From the NCBI RefSeq assembly GCF_050003625.1, contig NC_134400.1, positions 226,402,085 to 226,466,084 on the forward strand: a stretch of 64,000 bases of DNA. Reading direction: 5' to 3'. Shown piece by piece: positions 1-11,079 of this stretch. The position numbers were made by a program, and so were the translations under genes. How positions within the stretch are numbered: the first letter of the stretch is position 1; each line of letters begins with the position of its first letter. The notes beneath the pieces are model-generated. The model was not told where the DNA came from, did no database searches, and worked only from the letters and a program-made list of their open reading frames with translations. Source of the DNA: Haematobia irritans (taxonomy: Eukaryota > Arthropoda > Insecta > Diptera > Muscidae).

Positions 1-317
1 TTTTGCGACATACGAGGGCATTTCGGAAACTTCTTAGCCTAGCACAAAAAGCGCGGTATAAACAGAAAAAAGGTTAAGTGTTTCGGAAATTTCCATCTCT
101 GTTGTGAACACATGTTAAATTTTGTTTCGATCTGGCAACTCCTTCATATATTTTTTTACAATGGAAAAATTAGAAATGCGTGCTGTCATTAAATATTTAC
201 ATAAAAAAGGTTTATCGGGACAAGAAATTCATAATGATATGGTGAATGTGTTAGGTGAAAGTGCTCCTTCATATGCAACAGTAAAAAATTGGGTTGCTGA
301 ATTTAAACGTGGTCGTA

Positions 318-1249
318 AAGGGTGATTCTTTTGAGGTTAGGATTTTCATGCATTAGTATTTGACAGATCACGTGGGATTTCAGACATGGTGTCAAAGAGA
401 AAGATGCTCAGTATGCTTTGACATTTCATCATGAATAGACTTACGATCTGCCACAACGTCGAATTTTCAGTGAATGGGCCCTAGAAAAGTTGGCAGAAAA
501 TCCGCTTTTTTATCGACAAATTTTGTTCAGCGATGAGGCTCATTTCTGGTTGAATGGCTACGTAAATAAGCAAAATTGCCGCATTTGGAGTGAAGAGCAA
601 CCAGAAGCCGTTCAAGAACTGCCCATGCATCCCGAAAAATGCACTGTTTGGTGTGGTTTGTACGCTGGTGGAATCATTGGACCGTATTTTTTCAAAGATG
701 CTGTTGGACGCAACGTTACGGTGAATGGCGATCGCTATCGTTCGATGCTAACAAACTTTTTGTTGCCAAAAATGGAAGAACTGAACTTGGTTCACATGTG
801 GTTTCAACAAGATGGCGCTACATGCCACACAGCTCGCGATTCTATGGCCATTTTGAGGGAAAACTTCGGAGAACAATTCATCTCAAGAAATGGACCGGTA
901 AGTTGGCCACCAAGATCATGCGATTTGACGCCTTTAGACTATTTTTTGTGGGGCTACGTCAAGTCTAAAGTCTACAGAAATAAGCCAGCAAATATTCCAG
1001 CTTTGGAAGACAACATTTCCGAAGAAATTCGGGCTATTCCGGCCGAAATGCTCGAAAAAGTTGCCCAAAATTGGACTTTCCGAATGGACCACCTAAGACG
1101 CAGCCGCGGTCAACATTTAAATGAAATTATCTTCAAAAAGTAAATGTCATGGACCAATCTAACGTTTCAAATAAAGAACCGATGAGATTTTGCAAATTTT
1201 ATGTGTTTTTTTTAAAAAAAAGTTATCAAGCTCTTAACAAATCACCCTT
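318..1249 (+). mobile_element. DD41D Tc1/mariner element, internally deleted, inserted in mariner A
   Basis: Inverted ends AAGGGTGATT and AATCACCCTT are flanked by the TA duplication at 316-317 and 1250-1251. Mariner A copy 2 has the empty site (GGTCGTACAAGC), which proves the insertion. At 932 bases it is shorter than a full element: the 5' half of the transposase is missing, leaving about 170 bases of untranslated or decayed sequence before the open frame. Confidence 0.9.
490..1143 (+). pseudogene. DD41D transposase, C-terminal catalytic part (open, 217 residues)
   Basis: This is the catalytic domain of a Tc1/mariner-superfamily transposase. The triad is visible: D15 in FSDEAHFW, D108 in FQQDGATCH and D150 in DLTPLDYFLWG. 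The D108-D150 gap is 41 residues, which places it in the DD41D group rather than mariner (DD34D) or Tc1 (DD34E). The open frame ends ...HLNEIIFKK then TAA. The N-terminal DNA-binding domains are gone, because the sequence upstream to the left TIR is only about 170 bases. The first Met at 490 is merely the first internal one. The intact catalytic frame contrasts with the heavily broken host mariner, so this insertion is probably younger. Confidence 0.85.
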
Positions 1250-1885
1250 TACAAGCATTGATGATGAACCACGTAGTGGACGTCCAAACACAGCAACAAC
1301 AACAGAAATTGTAGCCAAAGTGCATGATATGGTATTAAATGATCGACGAATAAAAGTGCGTGAAATTGCTAATATCATGGGCATCTCAAATGATCGAGTC
1401 CATTTAATTTCGGATGAAGAACTACAGATGAAAAAGCTTTCTGCAAGATGGGTGCCGCATTTGTTAACAGTCGATCAAAAACGCATAAGAATGAACATTT
1501 CTAAAGCTTGTTTGGATCGTTTTAAGTGAAATAAAATGGATTTTAAGCGTCGTTTCATAACTGTTGATGAGACATGGATCCACCACTAACTCCAGAGACA
1601 AAAGAACAATCCAAACAATGGACTGAAGCTGGAGGAAGTGCCCCAAAGAAGGCAAAAACAATTCAATCGGCTGGTAAGTTTATGGCAGCGGTTTTTTGGG
1701 CCTTCAAAAGTATTTTATTGATTGACTATCTGCAAAAGGGTACAACAATAAATTCAGAGTACTAACAGGTTGGTTGATAAGTCCCCGGTCTGACACATAG
1801 ATGGCGTCGCTAGTATTAAATGCATATTATTTTTATATACAGACCAACCTTCAAATGATTCGTGTCAAAATTTGACACGTCTGTA

Positions 1886-2231
1886 GGTTAGGTTAGGTTA
1901 GGTGGCAGCCCGATGTATCAGGCTCACTTAGACTATTCAGTCCATTGTGATACCACATTGGTGAACTTCTCTCTTATCACTGAGTGCTGCCCGATACCAT
2001 GTTAAGCTCAATGATAAGGGACCTCCTTTTTATAGACGAGTCCGAACGGCGTTCCACATTGCAGTGAAACCACTTAGAGAAGCTTTGAAACCCTCAGAAA
2101 TATCACCAGCATTACTTAGGTGAGATAATCCACCGCTGAAAAACTTTTTGGTGTTCGGTCGAAGCAGAAATCGAACCCACGACCGTGTGTGTGCAAGGCG
2201 GGCATGCTAACCATTACACCACGGTGGCTCC
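1886..2231 (-). mobile_element. tRNA-derived SINE, copy S1, inserted in mariner B
   Basis: Target-site duplication CACGTCTGTA at 1876-1885 and 2232-2241. Read on the minus strand it starts GAGCCACCGTGGTGTAATGG, has an A-box-like GGTGTAATGGTTAGC and a B-box-like GGGTTCGATTTC, then about 250 bases of body. It ends in CCTAA repeats (TTAGG repeats on the plus strand) rather than poly-A. Mariner B copy 2 shows the empty site. Related copies are at 12486, 27791, 49019, 53149 and 54958. Confidence 0.88.
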
Positions 2232-2328
2232 CACGTCTGTAAGTCAGACGTGTAAGACACGTCTAGAAGACAATTAGTTTGTGAGATAGAGTGTCTTTTG
2301 TGAAGCAACTTTTGTTATTGAGAAAAAA

Positions 2329-3366
2329 ATGGAAAAAAGGAATTTCGTGTTTTGATAAATTACTGTTTTCTGAAGGGAAAAAATACGGTGGAAGCAAAAA
2401 CTTGGCTTGATAATGAGTTTCCGGACTCTGCCTCAGGGAAATCAATAATAATTGATTGGTATGCAAAATTCAAGCGTGGTATGCAAAATTCAATGAGCAC
2501 GGAGGACGGTGAACGCACTGGACGCCCGATAGAGGTGGTTACCGACGAAAACATCAAAAAATCCACAAGATGATTTTGAATGACCGTAAAATGAAGTTGA
2601 TCGAGATAGCAGAGGCCTTAAAGATATCAAAGGAACGTGTTGGTCATATCATTCATCAATATTTGGATATGTGCAAAATGGGTGCCGCGCGAGCTCACAT
2701 TTGACCAAAAACAACAACGTGTTGATTCTGAGCGGTGTTTGCAGCTGTTAACTCGTAATACACCCGAGTTTTTCCGTCAATATGTGACAATGGATGAAAC
2801 ATGGCTCCATCACTACACTCCTGAGTCCAATCGACAGTAGGCTGAGTGGACAGCGACCGGTGAACCATCTCCGAAGCGTGGAAAGACTCAAAAGTCCGCT
2901 GGCAAAGTAATGGCCTCTGTTTTTTGGGATGCACATGGAATAATTTTTATCGATTATCTTGAGAAGGGAAAACCATCAACAGTGACTATTATATGGCGTT
3001 ATTGGAGCGTTTGAAGGTCGAAATCGCGGCAAAGCGGCCCCATATGAAGAAGAAAAAAGTGTTGTTCCACCAAGACAACGCTCCGTGCCACAAGTCATTG
3101 AGAACGATGGCTAAAATTCATGAATTGGGCTTCGAATTGCTTCCCCACCCACCGTATTTTCCAGATCTGGCCCCAGCGACTTTTTCTTGTTCTCAGACCT
3201 CAAAAGGATGCTCGCAGGGAAAAAATTTGGCTGCAATGAAGAGGTGATCGCCGAAACTGAGGCCTATTTTGAGGCAAAACCGAAGGAGTACTACCAAAAT
3301 GGTATCAAAAAATTGGAAGGTCGTTATAATCGTTGTATCGCTCTTGAAGGGAACTATGTTGAATAA
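2329..3366 (+). pseudogene. Mariner B transposase, copy 1, broken
   Basis: This is a DD34D mariner transposase, with start ATG at 2329 and stop at 3364-3366. The recognisable order is an N-terminal HTH part (YCFLKGKNTVEAKTW), the second HTH (ILNDRKMKLIEIAEAL), WVPRELTFDQK, first aspartate motif VTMDETWLHHY, second motif LFHQDNAPCHKS, and C-terminus GRYNRCIALEGNYVE. Lesions are a missing A just after the start, a missing base at KKIHKM (read as KSTR then stop), a stop after SNRQ, a lost base before the TINSDYY stretch, and a missing C that destroys the third catalytic motif (read as APATFSC). The KKIHKM lesion also occurs in copy 2. Confidence 0.9.
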
Positions 3367-4162
3367 TAAAAACGAATTTTGACAAAAAAATGTGTTTTTC
3401 TTTGTTAGACCGGGGACTTATCAGCCAACCTGTTATTGCAACCTTTTGAATCAATTAAATGTACAAATTCGAGAAAAACGTCCTGGCTTACAACACAAAA
3501 AAAAATCATCAAGACAACGCACCAGCGCACAAGGGTGTTTTAACAATGGCTAAAATCAACGAATTAAAGTACGAGTTGCTTGACTTGATTGCAGTTGTAA
3601 ACCACTATTTTGAAGACCTTGAGGAAAACTATTTTAATCAAGGGATAGAATTGCTAGAAAAGCGTTGGACTAAGTGTATTGAAGTTTCAGGAGATTATAT
3701 TGAAAAATAAAAATATTTTTGAAAAACTAACTATTCTCTTTCATTGATAGGCTAAGAAGTTTCCGAAGTGCCCTCGTTAGTGGTTAAAATATATTAAAAA
3801 TTTTATATCAATGTTTTGTTTTTCTACTTTAAAAATAGCATTGGGAGATTATATATTTTTGAAATGTTAAGAAACAAAAGAAACTAAAACATAGCGAGTA
3901 AAAAATATTTTTTCGTCTTTCATCCCCAAAAATTCCCAACACATTATTTACAAGTTGTTATTAAAAAAAAAAAAATAAAACAAGGAAATTAATAATAATT
4001 TTAAAATTAAAAAAATATATAAAAGTTTTGTCGTACCAGATTGCTGGCTGCAATAATGCAAATGCTCGAGAAATGAAAAAGAGAGTTCGATCGCCATGCA
4101 TTTCTGAACGAAAATTTACTTCTAAATAATCAATCAAATAATAAAATTGAAGGTGAACCATC

Positions 4163-5135
4163 TACACGGATGAAAAAGACTGTTTTTCATATGTTTGGCT
4201 ATAAACATTATATGTTTGGAACACAAATTTTTAAACACAATATTTTTGAGTGCAAGCATATAATGTTCATAAACTAGCATAACATGTTTGGGACAAATAT
4301 GTTAGAACATATTATGTTTGGGACATAAAATGTTTGTAAATATAATATGCTTGGATGCAAACATATATTAATTTAGAAATAGCCTATAAACATATATGTG
4401 TTTAGTAGCTTGGAGCGCTATTTAACAGGGAGCGATATTGAATTAAGTTGGTGGTGGTTGCTTGTTATTACAAAATTAACATTTTATTTTCCCTTGGGCA
4501 ATTGATCAGCTACTTCTTTGATCCTTACAAACTGTGTGGTCCGCTGTTCGAATCCCCGTCCGGCAAAAGGTAAAATTAAAATAAAAAAAATCATAAAATT
4601 GAATAATTTCTTCTACAATGTTTGTATTACAGAAAAATGTGCTAAGAACTAAAAAATCTCGTGGAAGTGAGAAAGATGTAAGGGAATATACAATTAGGCA
4701 GAAACAAAATTTTGAACATTCAGGTCGAAAACCTATGTTGTTAGCACCTATATTACCTGTTTATTTTCATAATTCATTATGATTGTAAATATATAAATAA
4801 ATAAATAAAATTTTGAGCACAATATTGTTTGGGAGAATTTTTTTCAAGCATATAATATTTTTGGGTGCAAAATGTTTCCAAACATATTATATGTTCACAT
4901 AATAACATATTGTTTTTTGGAAGACAACATTATTGAATTTGGATGCAAAAATACAAAATGTTTGGAACTTAGACTACCCCAACATATATTGTGTAGACCA
5001 ATATGCTTTCAAACATATTATATATTGGAAGAGATCAAACATATAAATGTTTGGGCAATACCCAAAAATGTATATGCTTGAAGCAAAATATGTTTGGGAG
5101 TATATGTTACAGAAGCGATTTTTTGTGAGGGTGTA
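4163..5135. mobile_element. AT-rich MITE with TATGTTTGG subterminal repeats, copy 1
   Basis: The ends read TACACGGATGAAAAAGACTG and TTTTTGTGAGGGTGTA; a CATC abuts both ends (4159-4162, 5136-5139). Both subterminal parts are packed with variants of AACATATTATGTTTGG in both orientations. The 5' 240 bases and the last 35 bases match the copy at 61036-61675. The middle (about 4400-4810) differs from that copy and contains a tRNA-like stretch followed by an AAAT-repeat tail. Confidence 0.65.
4405..4812 (+). repeat. Possible second SINE type with tRNA-like head and AAAT tail
   Basis: At 4495-4570 there is a degenerate tRNA-like stretch (GGGCAATTGATCAGC, then CCTTACAAACTGTG, then the B-box-like GTTCGAATCCC and CCGGCAAAA). 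A body follows, ending in ATAAATAAATAAATAAA near 4795-4812. This segment is absent from the second MITE copy. The left boundary and target duplication were not resolved. Confidence 0.4.
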
Positions 5136-5513
5136 CATCATTTCTTTATTTATGGGGGGCGACAACATCTAGGCCCGAGTTGTCACGAAATGATGACAAT
5201 TGCAGAGAAATGTCTTAGTCAAGTTGGGAAAAATAACAATTACCACGTAGGCCCCCAAAATAAACACAAGTGTCCGCTTCTAGCCCAAATGCTCTATTGA
5301 CACCCTATGCCGTGGAAGAAATTTTGACGATTAGCCTTTATTCTTTGAAAATAAAATGAAAGAATTGCATGTAAATCAGGTTTATTATGATGAATCGATT
5401 TAAAAAAAAAAATACGCACCTAAGCCCCCAAGACCCCAACTAACAATTTTCGCCCCCATCCACGACAAAAAAAAAATCCAATTTGGGGAAATCCCCAATA
5501 CTGGCAACACGGG

Positions 5514-8085
5514 CTGCAACCGCGTGAAACGATCGAACTCAATTGATGCGTTTTGAGTCGAGCACTGCGTGACAATATTTGGAAAGGCACGACAAGGTGA
5601 TTTTGTAGCAATATTATCACCCGAAACGTGTTTCAGGAGCATAATGTAATCTTTCGACGCGGAACATGTAATATGTTTGTCGCAATCAGGTTCTATCTAT
5701 ATTCACCATATACCGTACTCTGATTGGGGTATTGTCTTGGTATTTTGATAGAGCTAAGGACATAGACCATGAAGGTCCAACAGATGAAAAATTACACACT
5801 TCTATTTGTTTGAACAGAGATGCACACACATCAACTATAAAAGTTGTTACTGATTATTATGTTATGACCAGAATGGACAGATATAAATCTCAGTGTCTGC
5901 ATTGTCCACCCCAAAATACTTCTGTGAAATATTCTGCTAGCAGGCAAATGAAGTTACTCTTCAAGTACTTTGTACTATTGATAAGAAAAATTCATCGCCA
6001 TCAGATGGATTATGTTCAACAACCAATGTTTCATAATCGGATGTCATGAAATGACATTTCGTGATAAGCAATATTTCCAGGGCCATCATTGTGTAAGGCT
6101 TGTATTAGGATTTATTTATATCTGGGGGGTGGGTGTTTAAGCAAATCCATTTAATTCTTAAATAAATAGCTGTCTTTAAATTTTAAGTTGTTGGATAAAT
6201 TATCTGCAATGATTTTCCTTGAATTATGGTTCAACTTCGATATGAAATCGCAAAGACCAAGGCCATTTGTGCGGTTCATAAACAAAAAGTTAATTACGTA
6301 AACTTGTAATAAGAGATATTTTGGAAGCCATAATGCAGGTGCTACAACTGGACACGAGACCTAAAGATATCTTTGATAAATAATTTAGCACGTATGAAGC
6401 CTTCTCACAGCGCCAGAAAATTTTTCACACCTATTTGGGGTTTCTTTTTAATTTACACATCCTTTTGAGGGTGGATAAATTTTGGCTTGCTATCACTGGC
6501 CCAAAAGAGTTTACTCGAGTGGATTAACAATTTAAGCTTCACTTGATTTGACTTTCATAAAGAGGGGTAGTAAAATTCCCACAAAGAATCCAATCCAGGA
6601 CCCATTCAAAGAAAATAAAAATGAACACGAAATAAAAAGCCATGAAAACAAAGTGGGAACAACTGCCACTATCAACTGACAATACATTTTTGTATACAAA
6701 ATGGCAGAGAGATGAATATATGGCATTCTCATGTTTACTCCGAATGAGAAAAATGCACATTAAAGCATTTGTGAAAAGCGCCTTAAAAATTATCCGTTTT
6801 GAATAAAATGGATTAGGGTTTTACGTGGGCGGGGCTTGCATCGGGCAGAATATTGAAAAACAAGCTACCACGATTGTTGAATATTCATTTTTGTTTTGGA
6901 TTTTTTTTTCAATATCCATATAAGATTTAAAATGTCCTGACGAATAGAAATCTTTGCTCTCCAACAAATGAATTGAACAATAGATGGCAAATCCTAGGGC
7001 CCGTATACACATGTTACACAATGTGGGTGTATGAAGCATTTGAGTGGGTTGAGAGGATCCTACTCAGATGATGCTCTTATGGATGTTGTTGAAAGCTTCT
7101 TCGTTTTTTTTTTGTTTCCTTTCGATGTAGCTTATCAAAGGGATTTTGGCTTAACAAACACATCCTTGGCAACAAAATCCCCGGGACAATGATTTTCCAT
7201 AGATAAATATTTGAAAATGTTTAAGAGGACAACATAAAATAGAATGGACAAAGCGGCAAAGAAAAATTTAACACAATGCCGGTATGCACTTCTAAACAAT
7301 GGCGTTGTGACACTCATGACAGTCCACTAGCAAAAGGGCAAACATGGTGATCAGGGTTATCGGGAATACGAAAGTGCTTTACAATCTCTGTGACATACGT
7401 TATTGCCATTTTTTACTTTTCCTGATACTCTGAACAAATACATCTGGAAACAGAACAGATTGCATTTGATACTGAAGGATACACTTTAAGCTGTAGACTG
7501 GAATAACTTATCCATTGTAAGTCAAAGGCCATATCGGGATTATATGGAAGCATCGTTTGCAAGTTTTACACAACTTGAATAAAAGAAACTCAACAGCTCA
7601 AGTAGATGGTGGAGAAAAAATAATCACCATGGTAGTGAGTAGTCACTCCTAAAGAGAATAATGGTTGGACTGAAAAATATTTTAGGAAACGAAAAGAAAT
7701 TTATCAAAATGAATACAGTTTCTTAAATTTACCGACTTTGCCAACATTGCCAACAGGATATGGATCAAACCTAGGACTCATGTCGGTCTAGTCTTTTGGT
7801 TGTGGGGACCTCTACTAGTTCCAGTCAAAACGTATGGAAGGACCCCGTTTACTTTAACAGATAAATTTGCATTTTAGGACATGAATTGAAATCTTTCAAG
7901 TCCTGGAATATTGTAGTTGGACCACACCTTAGACAGGTCCTCATGAATCAGTCAATATCTTACAAAATGTTACAGATATGGTTTTTGTAGTACATTTGGC
8001 CCATTCACAATGATATCAAATGTGTTGAAAAATACGTACATAGATAATTCTAATAGTTGTACTTCAGTGAATGTTTAGATCCAAT
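5514..8085. other. No gene recognised; unassigned sequence
   Basis: About 2.6 kb with no convincing exon or transposon end. The longest open frame (5732-6049, 105 residues) has no recognisable motif. A short palindrome-rich spot lies at 6040-6065 (ATGTCATGAAATGACAT). A related GTCACGAAATGATGACA occurs at about 5181-5197 in the hAT-like half upstream. Confidence 0.5.
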
Positions 8086-10252
8086 CAGTGTTGCCAGTAT
8101 TTTTCTTGCCCTTGTCCCCAAATTATGATGCTTTCGTCCCAAAAATCTCAAAGTTAAATTAAAATACCTCACAATCTTTTATTAAAAAAAAATAAAGAAA
8201 TAGACTCTGCTGTAGAAAATCAGTAATGATTTAAAAATTGAAAAAATATAAAAATATTGTCAAACCAGCTTGTGAGCTGCAATAAGATCTAAAAAACAAG
8301 TATATACAGCACTAAGTTCGGCCGGGCCGAATCTTAAATACCCACCACCATGAACCAAATATTAGGGTTTCCTTTGAAATTTCAGGAGGGCTTGAGGACT
8401 TGAGGACACTTCCCGAAGATAAATTTAAAGATTTCACCTTTGAGGACTATATCAGATTCTGGATTTATAAGAACCATTTTTGTTTGAGTTTTAGAGGAAT
8501 CATTAACATCTCTTGTAAGTGTGCAAGAAAATTATAAAATAACGTCTTGATTTGAAATCTTAAATCTGTAGAAGTAAAATCTGGAAATTTTACATTGAGT
8601 TTCAAGCAATTTTCATGACCAGTGCGCCTTCTACACCCTCAAGAAGTGAAGTCGGTCTATATGGAGGCATTACCAAATGGACCAAATAAAAACATAATCC
8701 GATACACGTTTTTGTGAGCTTAAAATACCAGAATATTTACAGTTTCAGGCAAATCAGATAAAAACTACGGTTTCTAGAAACCCAAGGAGTTAAATCGGGA
8801 GATCGTTCTTATGGGGGCTATACTAAAGTATGGACCGATACTCACCGTTTTCGGCACACCTCTCTATGACCCCAAAAATACCTCTAGATTTCCAATTCCA
8901 GGCAAATAGGATAAAAATTTCGGATTCTAGAAGCCCAAGAAGTAAAATCGGGAAATCGGTCTATATGGGGGCTATACCAAAATATGGACCGATACTCACC
9001 ATTTTCGGCACACCTCTTTATGGTCCTAAAATACCTCTAGATTTCCAATTTCAGACAAATTGGATAAAAACTACGGTTTCTATGAGCCCAAGACCCCAAA
9101 TCGGGAGGTCGTTTTATATGGGGACCATACCAAAACATGGACCGATACTCACAATTTTTGGCACACGTATTTGTGGTCCTACAATACCTCTAGATTTCCA
9201 ATTTCAGGTAAATTGAATAAAAACTGCGGTTTCTATAAGCCCAAGAAATAAATTCGCGAGATCGGTATATATGGGGGCTATACCAAACCATGGACCGATA
9301 CTCACCATTTTTGCCACACCTCTTTATGGTCATAAAATACCTCTAGATACCAAATTTCAGGCAAATTGGATAAAAACTACGATTTCTATAAGCCCAAGAA
9401 ATAAAATCGGGAGATCGGTCTATATGGGGGCTATACCAAACCATGCACCGATACTCACCATTTTTGCCACACCTCTTTATGGTCATAAAATACCTCTAGA
9501 TTTCAAATTTCAGGCCAATTGGATAAAAACTACGATTTCTATAAGCCCAAGACCCCAAATCGGGAGGTCGGTTTATATTGGGGACTATATCAAAACCTGG
9601 ACCGATATAGCCCATCTTCGAACTTGACCTGCCTGCAGACAAAAGACGAGTTTGTGCAAAATTTCAGCACGATTGCTTCACTATTGAAGACTGTAGCGTG
9701 ATTACAACAGACAGACAGACAGACAGACGGACATCGTTATATCGTCTTAGAATTTCTCCCTGATCAAGAATATATATACTTTATATAGTCGGAATTCGAT
9801 ATTTCGATGTGTTACAAACGGAATGACAAACTTATTATACCCCCGTCACCATTCTATGGTGGTGGGTATAACAAAACACCAAGAGACCCACACCATTATG
9901 AGATATGGAAGTGGAAGTTTAGTCACCTTGTATATACGAACGAAAGTTTAATTATAAATACCTATGTAGAAAAATTGGATGATAAATCAATATAAAGGAT
10001 AAAAATCCTAATAATTTCTGTATTTATGGGATATATTGTCCAAATCAGTGATAATGGCGAATGCCGTGAAATGGAGAGCACCAAGTTTTCGTATTAAAAT
10101 TTTGACGATTCACTGTGCTCTTTATTTACTAATGAAGAAATTTCATGTAAATATCCCATCAGTGCCCAAAGTCCCCAACTCAGAAATTTCGTTTCGATTT
10201 GCAACAAAATATCTCCAATTTAGGAGAAAAATCTCCAATACTGCAAACACTG
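8086..10252. mobile_element. hAT-like element split by Helentron-like R1a
   Basis: Left end CAGTGTTGCCAGTATT and the inverted right end CAGTGTTTGCAGTATT match at 14 of 16 bases. Flanking 8-base sequences are GATCCAAT (8078-8085) and GTTCCAAT (10253-10260), a one-mismatch 8-base duplication as hAT elements make. No transposase frame remains. R1a (8295-9871) is inserted inside. Confidence 0.6.
8295..9871 (-). mobile_element. Helentron/DINE-1-like element R1a
   Basis: The 3' end lies at the left: ACAAGTATATAC, then hairpin TTCGGCCGGGCCGAA at 8317-8331, then subterminal ACCCACCACCAT. The other end carries the inverted ATGGTGGTGGGTAT (9857-9870). Between them are five to six copies of a 153-base repeat (spacing of ATGGACCGATACTCAC is 153-154), a CAGA-type microsatellite (9705-9731) and CTGATCAAGAATATATATAC. 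This is the DINE-1 layout: subterminal inverted repeats, microsatellite, central repeats, 3' hairpin. The long open frames here are repeat artefacts. Confidence 0.75.
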
Positions 10253-11032
10253 GTTCCAATAATATTTTAATATCAAAAGAGTATAGAATGTAAACATTTA
10301 AAAATTAAGATAAATGGAAACATTGGCACCAGTCCTTACAATAAAGCTAAGTAAACCTTAAAGAACTTTTCAATAAGCTGCTAAAAATAATGGCCAATTC
10401 TTTAAAAATTGAACTAATACATTTCCATTTCCTGCTAAAGAAAATTACAAATGACCAAATGGCAAATCCAACACGACAGTGATTTGTTTGAAAAAAAAAA
10501 AATAGACTAACAGATATGTTGCCATTCATCCAAAAACACTTCAGGAAAAGGCAGGCAAGTGTTCTAGACACCCAACATATTTAATATTAGCAGTAGCAAT
10601 AGGAGACAGAGAAAAATAACCAAAAGAATGTTGTAATGCTTAAAACTCTATTTGATAAATTGGTCAATATTAGAAAACACATAAATAACTCATTTCTCAC
10701 AAAAGCGAGAAGCACGCGAAGGATGAAATCCCAATATGCGACGGCAGCATTGCATATTCCACTTTGGTATGCGATATTCATAATTCCTTGAGTTGCGTAT
10801 GACTTACGTTATACGGTTCATTAATAATTTAGGCCACATATTTACCTTACAATCAAGCTATGCAAATTTGGAATAAAAAAGTCGGATTTCGACTTTTCGC
10901 CTAATCGCATTTTTGTCAAACAAAAAATCAAAGTCAACTTTTTGATATCTCCAAAATCGACCAATCAACTTTTGAATATTTTGAAAATTGAGTTGAAAGG
11001 GGATGTTGATATACCAAAAAATCTCCCCATCC

Positions 11033-11079
11033 AAAAATAACATTTTGCTCTAGGAGGTGATAATATTCCTTCTCTGGTT
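11033..11079. repeat. Solo arm of the palindromic MITE family
   Basis: AAAAATAACATTTTGCTCT followed by GAGGTGAT, ATATTCCTTCTCTGG matches the right arm of the palindrome at 55203-55348 with a short internal deletion. Confidence 0.55.

Larger units (their letters stand above)
1765..3433 (+). mobile_element. Mariner B, copy 1, inserted in mariner A
   Basis: Ends ACAGGTTGG and CCAACCTGT are flanked by TA at 1763-1764 and 3434-3435. Mariner A copy 2 carries the uninterrupted site (GAGTACTATTGC). A SINE sits inside at 1886-2231. Without it the element is about 1.3 kb and closely matches the copy at 21277-22552. Confidence 0.92.
161..3710 (+). pseudogene. Mariner A transposase, broken
   Basis: This is the decayed cut-and-paste transposase of mariner A. 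The N-terminal helix-turn-helix part starts at the ATG at 161 (MEKLEMRAVIKYLHKKG). The frame is cut by the DD41D insertion after WVAEFKRG, resumes near 1250 (DDEPRSGRPN, then MGISNDRVH, WVPHLL), stops after LDRFK, and has lost a few bases at the first catalytic motif VDETW. It is cut again by mariner B and resumes near 3440 with HQDNAPAHKG and the C-terminus ending in GDYIEK. The segment that should carry the third catalytic aspartate (PYSPDLAPSDF in relatives) is absent: KYELLD runs straight into VVNHYFEDLEEN. Copy 2 has the same deletion. It cannot encode an active enzyme. Confidence 0.9.
13..3776 (+). mobile_element. Mariner A, copy 1 (DD34D type), interrupted by two other transposons
   Basis: Terminal inverted repeats CGAGGGCATTTCGG (left) and the inverted CGAAGTGCCCTCG (right) bound the element. 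TA precedes the left end at 11-12; the right TA is altered (TTAG). The uninterrupted order is recovered by comparison with the copy at 38780-39963. Two insertions were found this way: a DD41D element at 318-1249 and mariner B at 1765-3433. Removing both leaves about 1.2 kb, the normal mariner size. Confidence 0.9.
3885..5512. mobile_element. Degenerate hAT-like element split by an AT-rich MITE
   Basis: The part at about 3885-4162 resembles 8140-8294, and the part at about 5310-5512 resembles 10065-10252. Shared stretches include GTCATACCAG/GTCAAACCAG-type sequence before CTGCAATAA, ATTTTGACGATT and CCAATACTG(G)CAA. The right end AATACTGGCAACAC matches the inverted end of the element at 8086. 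The MITE at 4163-5135 lies between the halves. The left terminus is decayed and its exact start is uncertain. Confidence 0.45.

Noticed and set aside
1886..1905. Telomere or subtelomere signal from TTAGG repeats
   Set aside because: The run is short and is the tail of a SINE with its own target duplication inside a mariner; the same tail occurs in other SINE copies.
2200..2230. A tRNA gene on the minus strand
   Set aside because: A and B boxes are present but the acceptor and anticodon stems do not form a cloverleaf, and the body continues as a SINE. The same holds for the other copies and for 4495-4570.
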